Positions 47,141-59,600 of a stretch of DNA of 64,000 nt are shown here, one piece after another. The notes beneath the pieces are model-generated. The model had not been told where the DNA came from. It made no database searches and saw only the letters and a program-made list of their open reading frames with translations. The stretch comes from Acanthoscelides obtectus (Eukaryota; Arthropoda; Insecta; Coleoptera; Chrysomelidae): the NCBI GenBank assembly GCA_963669975.1, contig CAVLJG010000006.1:85679363-85743362 (forward strand), in the 5' to 3' direction. Position 1 is the stretch's first letter. Each line of letters starts with the position of its first letter. The position numbers and the translations under genes are program-made.

Positions 47141-47929
47141 AATACCAAAGGAAATGTAAATAAATAAAACTGTAATTAAAATAAAAGCCTTTTATTTATC
47201 CTACGTAATTATAGTTCGTACAACTTTACTCATCTTTTTTTAATTTTATGTCTTTGTACTTGAGTTAGTTGAAACTTTTATACCTCAAATGAAAGCTTGT
47301 TAGATAGAGATATTATTTACATAATTTGCACATTTCATTACTATGAGATTTTTTACAGAAAATTGCATTTTTTATCAAATAAGTTAGTAAAAAAATAAGA
47401 AAATCATACATTTCAAAAGCGTAATTTTAAAACTTTTGTAAGTTTTCAACATTTTATTAATTATTATGAACTATTGGAATGTCCGCTATGCGACGATAAC
47501 AAAAAACTCAAAATCAAACATGTAGTTTTTTTGTATTTCAAATTTAACCGTCTGTAATCGGAATAAAAAATAAAATTCAAATAACTCAAAAACGGTTAAC
47601 TTCTGGATAGGACATTATAGGACAAACTCGGTTGCTTTTGACCTAATCTATCACCCCTTAACAGGAATACGTGACATTACAAGTCTGAAGTTTAAAAATA
47701 AAAAACATTTTTGTTCAGGTTTGGCATTCCTTTTTATTTCCTTATAATTTTCATCCAACAACAAATTCATGGGCATCTAAGGAAATATGTTACCGAATTT
47801 AGGACTGCAAAGTCCATTCAAATGTACAAAATTCGATCCAACAAGTTGGTGGCTAGTCGAAAGAAGAAATCTCGTATTGAAAATTTGACTATGCCATCTT
47901 GCAGAGGAGAATAAGTAACAATGACAACA

Positions 47930-48562
47930 TGCAATTTATTTTGAAAAGCCATCTCAAATGAAGTCAGCAAAAAAATAAAAATGGGGATATATCTGATATG
48001 CGAAACAAATGACTATCTGATAATTTCAGGGCCTACCTAGGAAGTTCTGCTTTTTTTTAAATAAGTAAGGTTTGACAATGTATATGTTTGACATTTTTGG
48101 AATCAGATTTAAAGACTATCTGTGCAAAAATCAAATAATAAAAAATAAAGTTGATGCTGGAGGACAAGAAAGAAAACGTCATATTTAAATTCTAATTATG
48201 ATATCTGGAAGAGGAGAAAAAGTGGCAATATTAATGTGCAATTTATTTTGAAAGCTCACTACAAATAAAGTCAGGGAAAAATAAAATTATTTTGGACAAA
48301 TTCGTTTTTTTTCTTCTCTCTCTCTGGAAGTACCTTCAATTTTAAAACTTTCTAAGCGGCATTTTGTGATTATCTAAATACACAACTTTGGCTCCATTAA
48401 CGTGCAATTTATTTTGAAACCTCACTACAAATAAAGTCAGGAAAAAAATTAAAATTATTTTGGACAAATTCTCTTTTCCTTCTCTCTCTCTCTCTGGAAG
48501 AACCTTCAATTTTGAAACTTTCTAAGCAGCATTTTGTGATTATCTAAATACACGACTTACGT
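47930..48562. repeat. Tandem duplication of ~166 bp with (CT)n tracts
   Basis: The block from TGCAATTTATTTTGAAA to TATCTAAATACACAACTT occurs at 48236-48401 and again at 48402-48562, about 93% alike, with CTCTCTCT tracts of different length in each. A more diverged start of the same block is seen at 47930. It is a local duplication in the non-coding tail of the mariner remnant. Confidence 0.7.
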
Positions 48563-48594
48563 GAGGGTCGAATTTGGAACACCCGGTGTAAGTA

Positions 48595-50943
48595 AAAAGA
48601 TCAAAACAATCGCGTGCTTTATTTTGATCTAATTACCTAATGGTTTTGTTGGTTTACTGGTATTAGCATACACTTCTGCTTGCAACTTGTCTTACCTGTC
48701 AAAACTGAAGTTGTTTACCTTCATGACGAAAGCACGAGAGAAACAGACAGATACCACATGCGCAGAAACTGAAATACATTTCTAACGCAATGGCTATAGT
48801 AGATAGCCCCGCCTTTCTCGACACTTTTGGCTTCTTCGCCCTCTACGAGTCTATCCTCCTGTTTAATCAGTCTCCTTGGCGCTATCAAAAACCACCTGGT
48901 GAGCGTGGAAAATCATATAGCGTCACAAGAGAACTTAACACGTCGCAACTAAGACGAAAAATTAAATAACACATAAATTAATTTCGTATTTATTCATAGA
49001 AAATAGACATTACAAAATAACTGCAAAATAATGTGATAACCAAGAAGAAAATAAAAATATATTTTTTAATGTATTTTCTTGACAATACGAAGGATAAGCT
49101 AGGACTTTGTCCAGCTATAAATAACTGTAATTAGTGTTATTTTATACAAAATTTAACCAACACCTGCAATAGCAAATTGAAGCTTTTATGCTTCTAATTA
49201 ATAGTGAAAGTGACTTGATGGAACTAATTAAATTTGAGCATCCCTTGCCCTATATATAACATGCTTACATCAAGCGTGCTGTGTTAAGAAATACAGTGCC
49301 TCAAAAAAAGTATCTGACCACTCCTCCAAATTAAAGCTTTTAAAAGGCTATCACAAAAAACTTGTAAGAACTACAAAAACGTAGCTATGAAAAGGAAACG
49401 GTAGTTCTTATGGAATGATTTCATTGTTTTCCGCTACATTTTACTGAATTTGTACCATAAATAGATGACTATCTACCTGATTAGGTACTTATTATTATTA
49501 CCAATGGCTTATTTTAATTTAAATCTACTTAAAACTAATATTCGAGTATGGGTATTTCATAAAAGCTGTTCATTTCCGGAAACTCATGACTAGCTTCGGT
49601 ATGATTTCCCCTTTTACACGAGGCTTTTGGCATAATACTGGTAGGAAAATCCTAAAAATTGTACACAACATAACGACCCCCCTGAGCTCCCTACCTGCGG
49701 ACGCACATGACGGTAAAGTAATCTTGAACGACATTCATTGTCGCATGGTCTCGCTTCGCGAGATTTTGTCGAATGGAAAATTCTGATTACTAGATTGGAG
49801 AATTCTCCCCAGACACTCCATTTATTGGGTAATGCTTTATAAGTTCATGATCACGGGACCATGAAGCTCATACTTCTGTTTAGAAAGTCAAAGAGAATAC
49901 TAAAAATTCCCTAGCAACTTAAATATTAATATTTTTTTGTTCAATTTGGTACATTTTCAATGAGCCAAATTTCAAATTTATTTTTAGCTGTAAAATTAAC
50001 TCGGTTACATAGGATCAATATACTTTTTTGAGATACTGTATTCTTGGTGTTGAATATCCTAGAATTTATAACTTATATAGTAGTACTTGCTGTAAATATC
50101 ACATAAATTTTGACAAAATTTCACAACAGAATACTGTTCGTACAACAGGCTACTGCTTGGACAAGTATATCAAAGACAAAAAAAGAAGATACGAACATGG
50201 CGAAAGTTGAACTGCTTTCTTGCGTACAACCCAGGGACGTAGCTACCGCCGTATCAATGATAAGGAAAAAATGCGGAGCGTTCTAAACAATCTCACGCAA
50301 ATTTTTAGGCTGTATGCAAAACCATACATTCTCAAGTGCTGACAGAAGCTTTTTGACATTAAAGGTGATTAGGACACTTATGACACTTGGTACTGACTTC
50401 AGAGGCAGAGAACTTTTACTTTTATAAGAATCAACATTGCTGAGCCAGAAGAAATGAGAAACAACGAAAGCAAATTTGAAAAATGTTTGGCGTAAAGCCT
50501 ACAATAGGCAAACTTTGGCATCATTCTGAAGATGCTTTATTTTTGTTCATAATGTCGCTGTCAATTGGACCATTTTCAAAAATCACGTAGCCTACTATGA
50601 CCCCACTCAAGCTGCTCCCGAAATGGCCGTTTCCGAAAATACGAGATCAAAATATCGCCAACATATAGAGGAACCAACAGACAAACCGGCGTAAATAAGT
50701 GATATAGTCTTGTGTGTTGTAAACTTCAACAAAAAAGGAAAAGGCAAGACATCTTGGAGCGTTAATAGTAAAACTCAACACTCGATACTACGATCTCAAT
50801 ATTCACTATTTATTCATATTATTCACTGCAAACTTTTTTGTGAAAAGTCTTTGAGGTTCGACATAATTGGGTAGGTCCCCCTACAAATTTTGATATGGGG
50901 CTCCCCAGGAGCAAGCTAAACCACTGGTCCAACCAATCGTACA
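48595..50943. other. Intergenic stretch, no gene recognised
   Basis: AT-rich, with frames below 70 codons and no known motif. A small hairpin (TCTCGCTTCGCGAGA) sits at 49748-49762. Confidence 0.4.
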
Positions 50944-51005
50944 CAGCGCCGATACATACAAATCAGGAATAATGAGTGTAGTACAGGTAGGTCAACGAAC
51001 GAAAG

Positions 51006-51461
51006 ATGAGTAGCGACCTCTACCAAGGATACAGTAATTATGAAATAGATTGTAAAACATGTCTCAAATATACACCAAGTATCGCCAACTACGTGCGGAA
51101 GAGTACCTCAACCCAGCTATTGGCGAAGAGTGAGATCATGGTCCCATCTTCAATTCGCCTGCGCTTCGTTTCTGTGGCTGATACTGGTAGCGCATGGCAC
51201 TTGTATGAGATATTTCATTATCACAATATGAATGATACAGGTTACTGCTCTGCTTTTGATCATAGTTCCACCCTCATGGGGTCAACTGAGGCCCGGCAAG
51301 GTGCAACAATGGAAAACTGGAAACGTTGTCATCATTTACCGTGTCGTCTGCCACCATCGCCAGCGTCGCCTGTCATTTTGTCAATCGCGTGTACCGTTTA
51401 TTTTTCTGAGGATTTTCAAAAAAATATGCGAAAATGGAAGAATTGGACGAAGAACGGCTAG
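51006..51461 (+). CDS. Unknown 151-codon ORF in array unit 1
   Basis: MSSDLYQGYSNYEIDCKTCL starts at 51006. It contains a Cys-X2-Cys pair near the N-terminus and ends TKNG. The same ATG is present in every unit except unit 3, where it reads ATGG at the equivalent place. In units 3-7 the frame stops after about 51 codons (TTGA where unit 1 has TTCA). In unit 2 a TAG interrupts slightly earlier. Two in-frame losses (6 and 12 nt) distinguish unit 1 and keep its frame open. No signal peptide or known domain is visible. It may be a true relic of an ancestral coding sequence or a chance frame. Confidence 0.3.
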   Translation: MSSDLYQGYSNYEIDCKTCLKYTPSIANYVRKSTSTQLLAKSEIMVPSSIRLRFVSVADTGSAWHLYEIFHYHNMNDTGYCSAFDHSSTLMGSTEARQGATMENWKRCHHLPCRLPPSPASPVILSIACTVYFSEDFQKNMRKWKNWTKNG

Positions 51462-53605
51462 GGTTTGAATTCGCTATATGGTTGGTTGAACAGACGAAAG
51501 CTTTTCGACTTTTAAGTCATTGGCAAAATAAAGCCAGTGTTGAAATAATAGAAGTTCTTCCTGGCGCTCTTTCAGATTAGATTGATTCAGCTTTGAATTA
51601 ACGATCTCACAACATACAAAATCAAGTAGCATTACCGCTTATGACCCCAGCGCCGTTGCATACAAATTAGGAATAATCAGTGTAGTACAGGTAGGTCAAC
51701 GAACGAAAGATGAGTAGCGACCTCTACCAAGGATATAGCGATTATGAATTAGATTGTAAAAAATGTCTCAAATATACAAAGGCACCAAGTATCGCCAACT
51801 ACGTGTGGAAGAGTACATCAACCCAGCTATTGGCGTAGAGTGGGATCATGGTCCCATCTTCAATTCGCCTGCGCTTCGTTTCTGTGGCTGATACTGGCAG
51901 CGCATGGCACTTGTATGAGATATTTCATTATCACAATATGCTTAATAGAGGTTACTGCTCTGCTTTTGATCATAGATCCACCCTCATGGGGTCAACTGAG
52001 GCCTGGCAAGGTGCAACAAAGGAAAACTGGAAACGTTGATTCCACGGTTGTCATTATTGACCGCGTCGTCTGCCACCATCGCCAGCGTCGCCTGTCATTT
52101 TGTCAATCGCGTGTACCATTTATTTTTTTGAGAATCTTAAAAAAATATATGCGAAAATGGAAGAATTGGACAAAGAACGGCTAGGATTTGAATTCCCTAT
52201 ACGGTTGGTTGAACAGACGAAAGCTCTTCGACTTTTGAGTCATTGGCAAAATAAAGCCAAAGTGTTGAAATAATATAAGTTCTTCCTGGCGCTCTTTCAG
52301 ATTAGATTGATTCAGCTTTGAATTAACGATCTCACAACATACAAAATCAAGTAGCATTACGGCCTATGACCCCACCGCCGTTGCATACAAATTAGGAATA
52401 ATCAGTGTAGTACAGGTAGGTCAACGAACGAAATATGGGTAGCGACCTCTACCAAGGATATAGTGATTATAAAATAGATTATTAATAATGTCTCAAATAT
52501 ACAAAGGCACCAAGTATCGCCAACTACGTGCGGAAGAGTACCTCAACCCAGCTGTTGGCGAAGAGTGAGATCATGGTCCCATCTTGAATTCGCCTGCGCT
52601 TCGTTTCTGTGGCTGATACTGGTAGCGCATGGCACTTGTCTGAGATATTTCATTATCACAATATGCCTGATAGAGGTTACTGCTCTGCATTTGATCATAG
52701 ATCCAACCTCATGGGGTCAACTGAGGCCTGGCAAGGTGCAACAAAGGAAAACTGGAAATGTTGATTCCACGGTTGTCATCATTGACCGTGTCGTCTGCCA
52801 CCATCGCCAGCGTCGCCTGACATTTTGTCAATCGCGTGTACCGTTTATTTTTCTGAGGATTTTCAAAAAAATATGCAAAAATGGAAGAATTGGACGAAGA
52901 ACGGCTAGGGTTTGAATTCGTTATATGGTTGGTTGAACAGACGAAAGCTTTTCGACTTTTGAGTCATTGGCAAAATAAAGCCAAAGTGTTGAAACAATAG
53001 AAGTTCTTCCTGGCGCTCTTTCAGATTAGATTGAATCAGCTTTGAATTAACCATCTCACAACATACAAAATCAAGTAGCATTACCGCCTATGACCCCAGC
53101 GCCGTTGCATACAAATTAGGAATAATCAGTGTAATACAGGTAGGTCAACGAATGAAAGATGAGTAGCGACCTCTACCAAGGATATAGTGATTATGAATTA
53201 GATTGTAAAAAATGTCTCAAATATACAAAGGCACCAAGTATCGCCAACTACGTGCGCAAGGGTACCTCAACCCAGCTGTTGGCGAAGAGTGAGATCATGG
53301 TCCCATCTTGAATTCGCCTGCGCTTCGTTTCTGTGGCTGATACTGGTAGCGCATGGCACTTGTATGAGATATTTCATTATCACAATATGCCTGATACAGG
53401 TTACTGCTCTGCTTTCGATCATAGTTCCACCCTCATGGGGTCAACTGAGGCCTGGCAAGGTGCAACAAAGGAAAACTGGAAATGTTGATTCCACGGTTGT
53501 CATCATTGACCGTGTCGTCTGCCACCATCGCCAGCGTCGCCTGACATTTTGTCAATCGCGTGTACCGTTTATTTTTCTGAGGATTTTCAAAAAAATATGC
53601 AAAAA

Positions 53606-53724
53606 TGGAAGAATTGGACGAAGAACGGCTAGGGTTTGAATTCGTTATATGGTTGGTTGAACAGACGAAAGCTTTTCGACTTTTGAGTCATTGGCAAAAT
53701 AAAGCCAAAGTGTTGAAACAATAG
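53606..53724 (+). CDS. Conserved small ORF repeated in each array unit
   Basis: ATGGAAGAATTGGACGAAGA opens a frame of about 39 codons, MEELDEERLGFEFVIWLVEQ followed by a Lys-rich helix and TAG. Equivalent frames occur once per unit: about 51433, 52157, 52882, 54330, 55054 and 55695. Most differences between units fall at few positions (for example FVIWLVEQ, FRVRLVEQ and FAIWLVEQ), and the start is always kept. The product would be a short acidic-then-basic amphipathic peptide. I do not recognise it. Confidence 0.3.
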
Positions 53725-55917
53725 AAGTTCTTCCTGGCGCTCTTTCAGATTAGATTGAATCAGCTTTGAATTAACCATCTCACAACATACAAAATCAAGT
53801 AGCATTACCGCCTATGACCCCAGCGCCGTTGCATACAAATTAGGAATAATCAGTGTAATACAGGTAGGTCAACGAACGAAAGATGAGTAGCGACCTCTAC
53901 CAAGGATATAGTGATTATGAATTAGATTGTAAAAAATGTCTCAAATTTTCAAAGGCACCAAGTATCGCCAACTACGTGCGCAAGGGTACCTCAACCCAGC
54001 TGTTGGCGAAGAGTGAGATCATGGTCCCATCTTGAATTCGCCTGCGCTTCGTTTCTGTGGCTGATACTGGTAGCGCATGGCACTTGTATGAGATATTTCA
54101 TTATCACAATATGCCTGATACAGGTTACTGCTCTGCTTTTGATCATAGTTCCACCCTCATGGGGTCAACTGAGGCCTGGCAAGGTACAACAAAGGAAAAC
54201 TGGAAATGTTGATTCCACAGTTGTCATCATTGACCGTGTCGTCTGCCACCATCGCCAGCGTCGCCTGACATTTTGTCAATCGCGTGTACCGTTTATTTTT
54301 CTGAGGATTTTCAAAAAAATATGCAAAAATGGAAGAATTGGACGAAGAACGGCTAGGGTTTGAATTCGTTATATGGTTGGTTGAACAGACGAAAGCTTTT
54401 CGACTTTTGAGTCATTGGCAAAATAAAGCCAAAGTGTTGAAACAATAGAAGTTCTTCCTGGCGCTCTTTCAGATTAGATTGAATCAGCTTTGAATTAACC
54501 ATCTCACAACATACAAAATCAAGTAGCATTACCGCCTATGACCCCAGCGCCGTTGCATACAAATTAGGAATAATCAGTGTAATACAGGTAGGTCAACGAA
54601 TGAAAGATGAGTAGCGACCTCTACCAAGGATATAGTGATTATGAATTAGATTGTAAAAAATGTCTCAAATATACAAAGGCACCAAGTATCGCCAACTACG
54701 TGCGCAAGGGTACCTCAACCCAGCTGTTGGCGAAGAGTGAGATCATGGTCCCATCTTGAATTCGCCTGCGCTTCGTTTCTGTGGCTGATACTGGTAGCGC
54801 ATGGCACTTGTATGAGATATTTCATTATCACAATATGCCTGATACAGGTTACTGCTCTGCTTTCGATCATAGTTCCACCCTCATGGGGTCAACTGAGGCC
54901 TGGCAAGGTGCAACAAAGGAAAACTGGAAATGTTGATTCCACGGTTGTCATCATTGACCGTGTCGTCTGCCACCATCGCCAGCGTCGCCTGACATTTTGT
55001 CAATCGCGTGTACCGTTTATTTTTCTGAGGATTTTCAAAAAAATATGCAAAAATGGAAGAATTGGACGAAGAACGGCTAGGGTTTGAATTCGTTATATGG
55101 TTGGTTGAACAGACGAAAGCTTTTCGACTTTTGAGTCATTGGCAAAATAAAGCCAAAGTGTTGAAACAATAGAAGTTCTTCCTGGCGCTCTTTCAGATTA
55201 GATTGATTCAGCTTTGAATTAACCATCTCACAACATACAAAATCAAGTAGCATTACCGCCTATGACCCCAGCGCCGTTGCATACAAATTAGGAATAATCA
55301 GTGTAGTACAGGTAGGTCAACGAACGAAAGATGAGTAGCGACCTCTACCAAGGATATAGTGATTATGAATTAGATTGTAAAAAATGTCTCAAATTTTCAA
55401 AGGCACCAAGTATCGCCAACTACGTGCGCAAGGGTACCTCAACCCAGCTGTTGGCGAAGAGTGAGATCATGGTCCCATCTTGAATTCGCCTGCGCTTCGT
55501 TTCTGTGGCTGATACTGGTAGTGCATGGCACTTGTATGAGATATTTCATTATCACAATATGCCTGATAGAGGTTACTGCTCTGCTTTTGATCATAGTTCC
55601 ACCCTCACGGGGTCAACTGGGGTCTGGCAAGATGCAACAAAGGAAAACTGACAACGTTTATTTTTCTGAGAATTTCAAATAAAATATGCGAAAATGGAAG
55701 AATTGGACGAAGTACGGCTAGGGTTTGAATTTCGTGTACGGTTGGTTGAACAGACGAAAGCTTTTCGACTTTTGAGTCTTTGGCAAAGTAAAGCCAAAGT
55801 GATGAAATAATTTCATGATATTATTTGAACTAGCAGCAGCAGGACTACCCGTAAAGTTCTTCCAGGAGCTCTTTGAGATTGAATGAGCTTTGAATTAACC
55901 ATCTCACAACATACAAA

Positions 55918-56221
55918 TCTGCGCCCGCTGGGCAATTACCGCGTCTGCGTCCCAATATTCACTCTTCTTGAAGTGAACTATTAAATAATGTTTCTACAAT
56001 CACCTCGCCTTTCATTGCAACATGCAACGGTTCGATCTAGTAATTTCTATTCTTCTCCGGTACTCAACCTTTTCATCCTTAGTTGGTATATTTCGCGCTT
56101 TAAGTTGGCTTGTCGAATAGAACAACACATTGTTGGCAAGTTTACGATCTCAGTACCACTTAAATCCGAGCAGTAGCCCCTCGAACTAGTTATAAACACT
56201 GTTATATAAAAATAATTACAA
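55918..56221. other. Spacer between the tandem array and the ABCA-type gene
   Basis: About 300 bp with no frame or repeat recognised. It should contain the 3' untranslated region of the minus-strand transporter gene. No canonical AATAAA in the correct orientation is obvious. Confidence 0.4.
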
Positions 56222-56627
56222 TCACGTTCCTTGCATACTATCAGACCGTGCAACCGACAAAAACACGTCCTCAAGAGAAGCTTCGCTTATTGAAAAATCT
56301 TCTATCAAATGCCGATTTTCCGAACTGATTTTTTCAACTTCTTCGAAAATCTCGCTCCATCTCTTATTTTTATCTTTAATGTATAAATGCAAAAGACCAG
56401 AATGCTCATCTTTCACCTCTGCTTTACATTTTTCCACGAAATACCTTTTTAGTTCTTCCACATTGGTGAAATGTACGTTGCCGTCCCTGTCCTTGGCAAA
56501 ATCGACTTCATCTACGCCCATATCTCTGTTGATCAGTTTGATTTTCAAACTGAACCCACCTACTTCATTCTTCAACGTGCTTATGGTACCTTCTTTGTGG
56601 AACTCGCCATTTTTCATAATCTTCAGT
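56222..56627 (-). CDS. ABCA-type transporter, last exon
   Basis: The acceptor TATTTCAG precedes 56627 and completes a Lys codon. LKIMKNGEFHKEGTISTLKN begins the post-NBD regulatory segment. SISEASLEDVFLSVARSDSM and a TGA at 56222-56224 end the protein. The segment of about 135 residues is typical in length for the C-terminal tail of this family. Confidence 0.85.
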
Positions 56628-59600
56628 CTGAAATACGACAAAACGGCGCAAAATAACTAGCTGATCGAATTAATATTCAATTAAATTTTAACATAAAGAA
56701 AATTCTTTCCGCAAGCGGTCCCGGTTGTGGTTGACAAAAATGACAAAAAACTTGTTACAGTGGTCGAGACTAGCTTTTGTATTACGTAACTTAAAAAGTG
56801 ACATTATATCGATTTTTTATGACCTTATAGTTATATATATATATACGATTCACATTTATTGTCGATAATAAGTAGTTAAATGAAAGACTTGTCTTTGTGG
56901 ATACCAACAAATTAAGCAAAGTGTACCCTTCTGACTAACAAATACGCTTTCGACAGGCTTTGCTGTCCTCTTCAGGAGTTCGTCAGTGAGATTGATGCTA
57001 GTGTTAGATGTATAAAATTGTGTTTAGGAACACATGGCTAGGTGACAAAAAACTGGATTCACCAGGAACACACCAACAATTCTAGGTTAGCCCAAGATGT
57101 TGTGAATCAGTGAAGTTTCAAGAGATTTCATTTAATCAAGAATGTTCGTCCCAATCGATACATATTTCATTATTAAAACAATTATGTTCTCCACCGTTGC
57201 TAAAAAAGGTTCCGCGTGAATCCAGTTTTTTGTCATCTATCCATGTATTCCCAACCACAATTTTATATATACAGGGTGACTTCGAAGTTGAGTCATTTAT
57301 TTTAACAGTGAGTAGATCTGATCAAAAGAAATGTTTTTTTCCTTTACCATTTTTCTGGTAAAATTAAAGTAACAAAGTTATAGCCCTTTGGAAGTTTGAG
57401 TACCGCCCTGTCTCAATAATAATATTATGTGCTCGTGTTTGGCGACAACGGATATAATCCGCCGTATCGGTTCATCGCATCGGAAACAAAAAAGCGAAAG
57501 AATTTGGAACGATGTTTTTACAATTATTTTATTCATTTGTATACAGTCAGTGTCAGTGAATAGTGGTGTCTGTTGCGTAGCTCAAACGAAATAAAAAATG
57601 GCACATGTTTATGCGGATCGGTTTCCCAATCGAGTGCAACCAACCCCTCGTGCCTTTGTTAATGTAGTACAACGGGCTCGTGAATCAGGTGACGGCATGC
57701 CGGTGCTCCAAGACCTCACGATCAAATACAGGTCCGCACTGAAATACTTGTCGGGAGGATATTTTATAAAACAAGGTAAACATTTTTTTATAATTTTTTT
57801 TTATTTTTACACACATATTTTGGTTTATCTTCCTTCTACAATCATTATCTGAAAATTAATGACTCAACTTCAAAGTCAACCCTGTATATATATATATATA
57901 CATATATATAATATATAACTTGAGACGTGGTCATTGTCGTTTAAACCAGTTAGGTGAACAATAAAGCTTCCACCTTTTGTTGGGTACTTCGACAAAATTC
58001 AAGCAAAGGGGACTCTTTATACATTATTAATCTCTAGCTTTCAATGGACTTTGCCATCTGCATCAGGAGCTGCAATAACATTGAGAAGAAATAGCAACTA
58101 TAGTGCAAAATGATTTTAAATTAACTTTCAGTCATATGTGAGATTGTTGCTAAATGTTATTAACGTTTAGGTTGAGGGTTGCAGCACGTACATATCTCTC
58201 TAAATTTCGACTTTTCACAACCATAAATGGCATCTGTGTTTTGGTGTATTCGACCCTTTCCCTCCAAAATTTCCATTCCATTCAAATTTGAATAATTGTT
58301 TTTTTCTCATCAACAATACAGTTTGTTCAACTGCCTCTGGTCTGCTGACAAGTTCTTATTTAACATATCTTGATAATTAACACCATCTAAAGTGATTTGG
58401 CAACATAGTACACACTTTACAAATTTTCGTTCCATCCATCGACACTGACACCACCAACTTTGTTGTTTCCCTCAACCTAAACGTTAATAACATTTAGCAA
58501 CAATCTCACATACGACTGTAAGTTAATTTAGAATCATTTTGCACTATAGTTGCTATTATTTCTCAATGTTATTGCAGCTCCTGATGAAGATGGCAAAGTC
58601 CATTGAAAGCTAGAGATTAATAAAGTATAAAGAGCCCTCTTTGCTTGAATTTTGTCGAAATATATATATATATATATATATACGAGAAATTCTAAATCAT
58701 ATAAAATATTGGGGCACATTTTCAGATCCACTCAGCATCTTTCAAAGTTTTTCGAATTTTATACTGCTCTTTGGTGAGTATTTTGGAGTACAACACATCA
58801 ATATGGTCGCCAAATTTAATTGGTCACATTAACTTCATTGAAGTAGTGCAAGGTAAACTTTTAAAATGGGTTGGGAGTCAAAATGCTTCAGAATTAATGA
58901 GCACGTTAAACATAGGCTCCTTGAAACACAGCAGGACAATTTTTTATTTATGTTTTATGTTTAAAGTAGTTAATGGTGTCATATATATTGCCCAGAGGTG
59001 CTTGCACAAATAAATCTTAATGCTATTGAATGACGAACTCTCAATACAGAACTGATTATATTGCCACATAATTCTACCAATTATTCTTAGATCTGACAAC
59101 GTCTCTGTAAGCAACAATATAGATATTTTCAGTAACAATATTAAGCACATCAAAAAGAAAGATATTTGGATCCCTGCGGCACACCGCTAGTCGCAGCGAA
59201 TACTTCGGATCTCACATTATTTACACATACATACTGTTGTCTATTAGATAAATATGATTTTAATAGCAACAAATAATTATTTTGTAAACATAGATAGCAA
59301 AGTTATATAAAGCGATGGTCATCTGCTTTTAAAGGGTAATGATAGGTAACAAGTTGGAAATTAGAAAAATGTACAACTATTGCGGAAAGTCATGAAATGT
59401 ACGCAACTGGGACAATGCGGTATTCGTAAATACAAGCATGGGCCAACTGTTGAGAACGCTGCAAAAATCTAGAGGAAACGAAAACGTCACGTGAAAGCTG
59501 ATAGCGCTTGTGGGAGGGAAATAAGATATGTTGCTTATGGTTTTTACAAAGAGAGTAAGAGATAAAAAAATATTAATTTTAATTTTTCAACTATCAAAAA

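Larger units (their letters stand above)
50944..55917 (+). repeat. Tandem array: seven copies of a ~724 bp unit
   Basis: Unit starts (CAGCGCCGTTGCATAC or variant) are at 50944, 51648, 52373, 53097, 53821, 54545 and 55269, so the period is 704, 725, 724, 724, 724 and 724. Units 3 to 6 are nearly identical to each other, units 1, 2 and 7 are more diverged, and unit 7 has an internal loss of about 120 bp. That is the pattern expected from unequal crossing-over that homogenises the centre. Each unit contains several short reading frames that start and stop at equivalent positions. I cannot relate the unit to any known satellite, gene or transposon. It lies 0.3 kb downstream of the ABCA-type gene on the opposite strand. 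Confidence 0.93.
57885..58685. repeat. Large foldback element with hammerhead-like cores, in (TA)n
   Basis: The arms run about 57985-58185 and 58470-58660 and are inverted copies through CTCTTTATAC, the CTAGCTTTCAATGGACTTTG block, GCTGCAATAACATTGAGAA and GTTATTAACGTTTAGG. Both ends run into TA repeats (57885-57915 and 58660-58682). The left outer flank, about 35 bp starting ACTTGAGACGTGGTCATTG, also forms the right end of the foldback at 19600-20056. The loop of about 280 bp is non-coding. It is probably two opposed truncated copies of a Penelope-like or similar element. Confidence 0.65.

Noticed and set aside
53821..54544. Array unit as an rRNA, tRNA or snRNA gene cluster
   Set aside because: No tRNA boxes, Sm-site arrangement or ribosomal sequence was recognised in the unit.
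51840..55087. Series of 114-116 codon frames in the tandem array starting MRSWSHLEFAC
   Set aside because: They overlap other frames in the unit, begin at an ATG that is out of register with unit 1's longer frame, and show no domain. They are better treated as alternative readings of the repeat than as genes.
50944..55917. CRISPR-like or bacterial repeat array
   Set aside because: Units of 724 bp with no short direct repeats and spacers, in clearly eukaryotic DNA.
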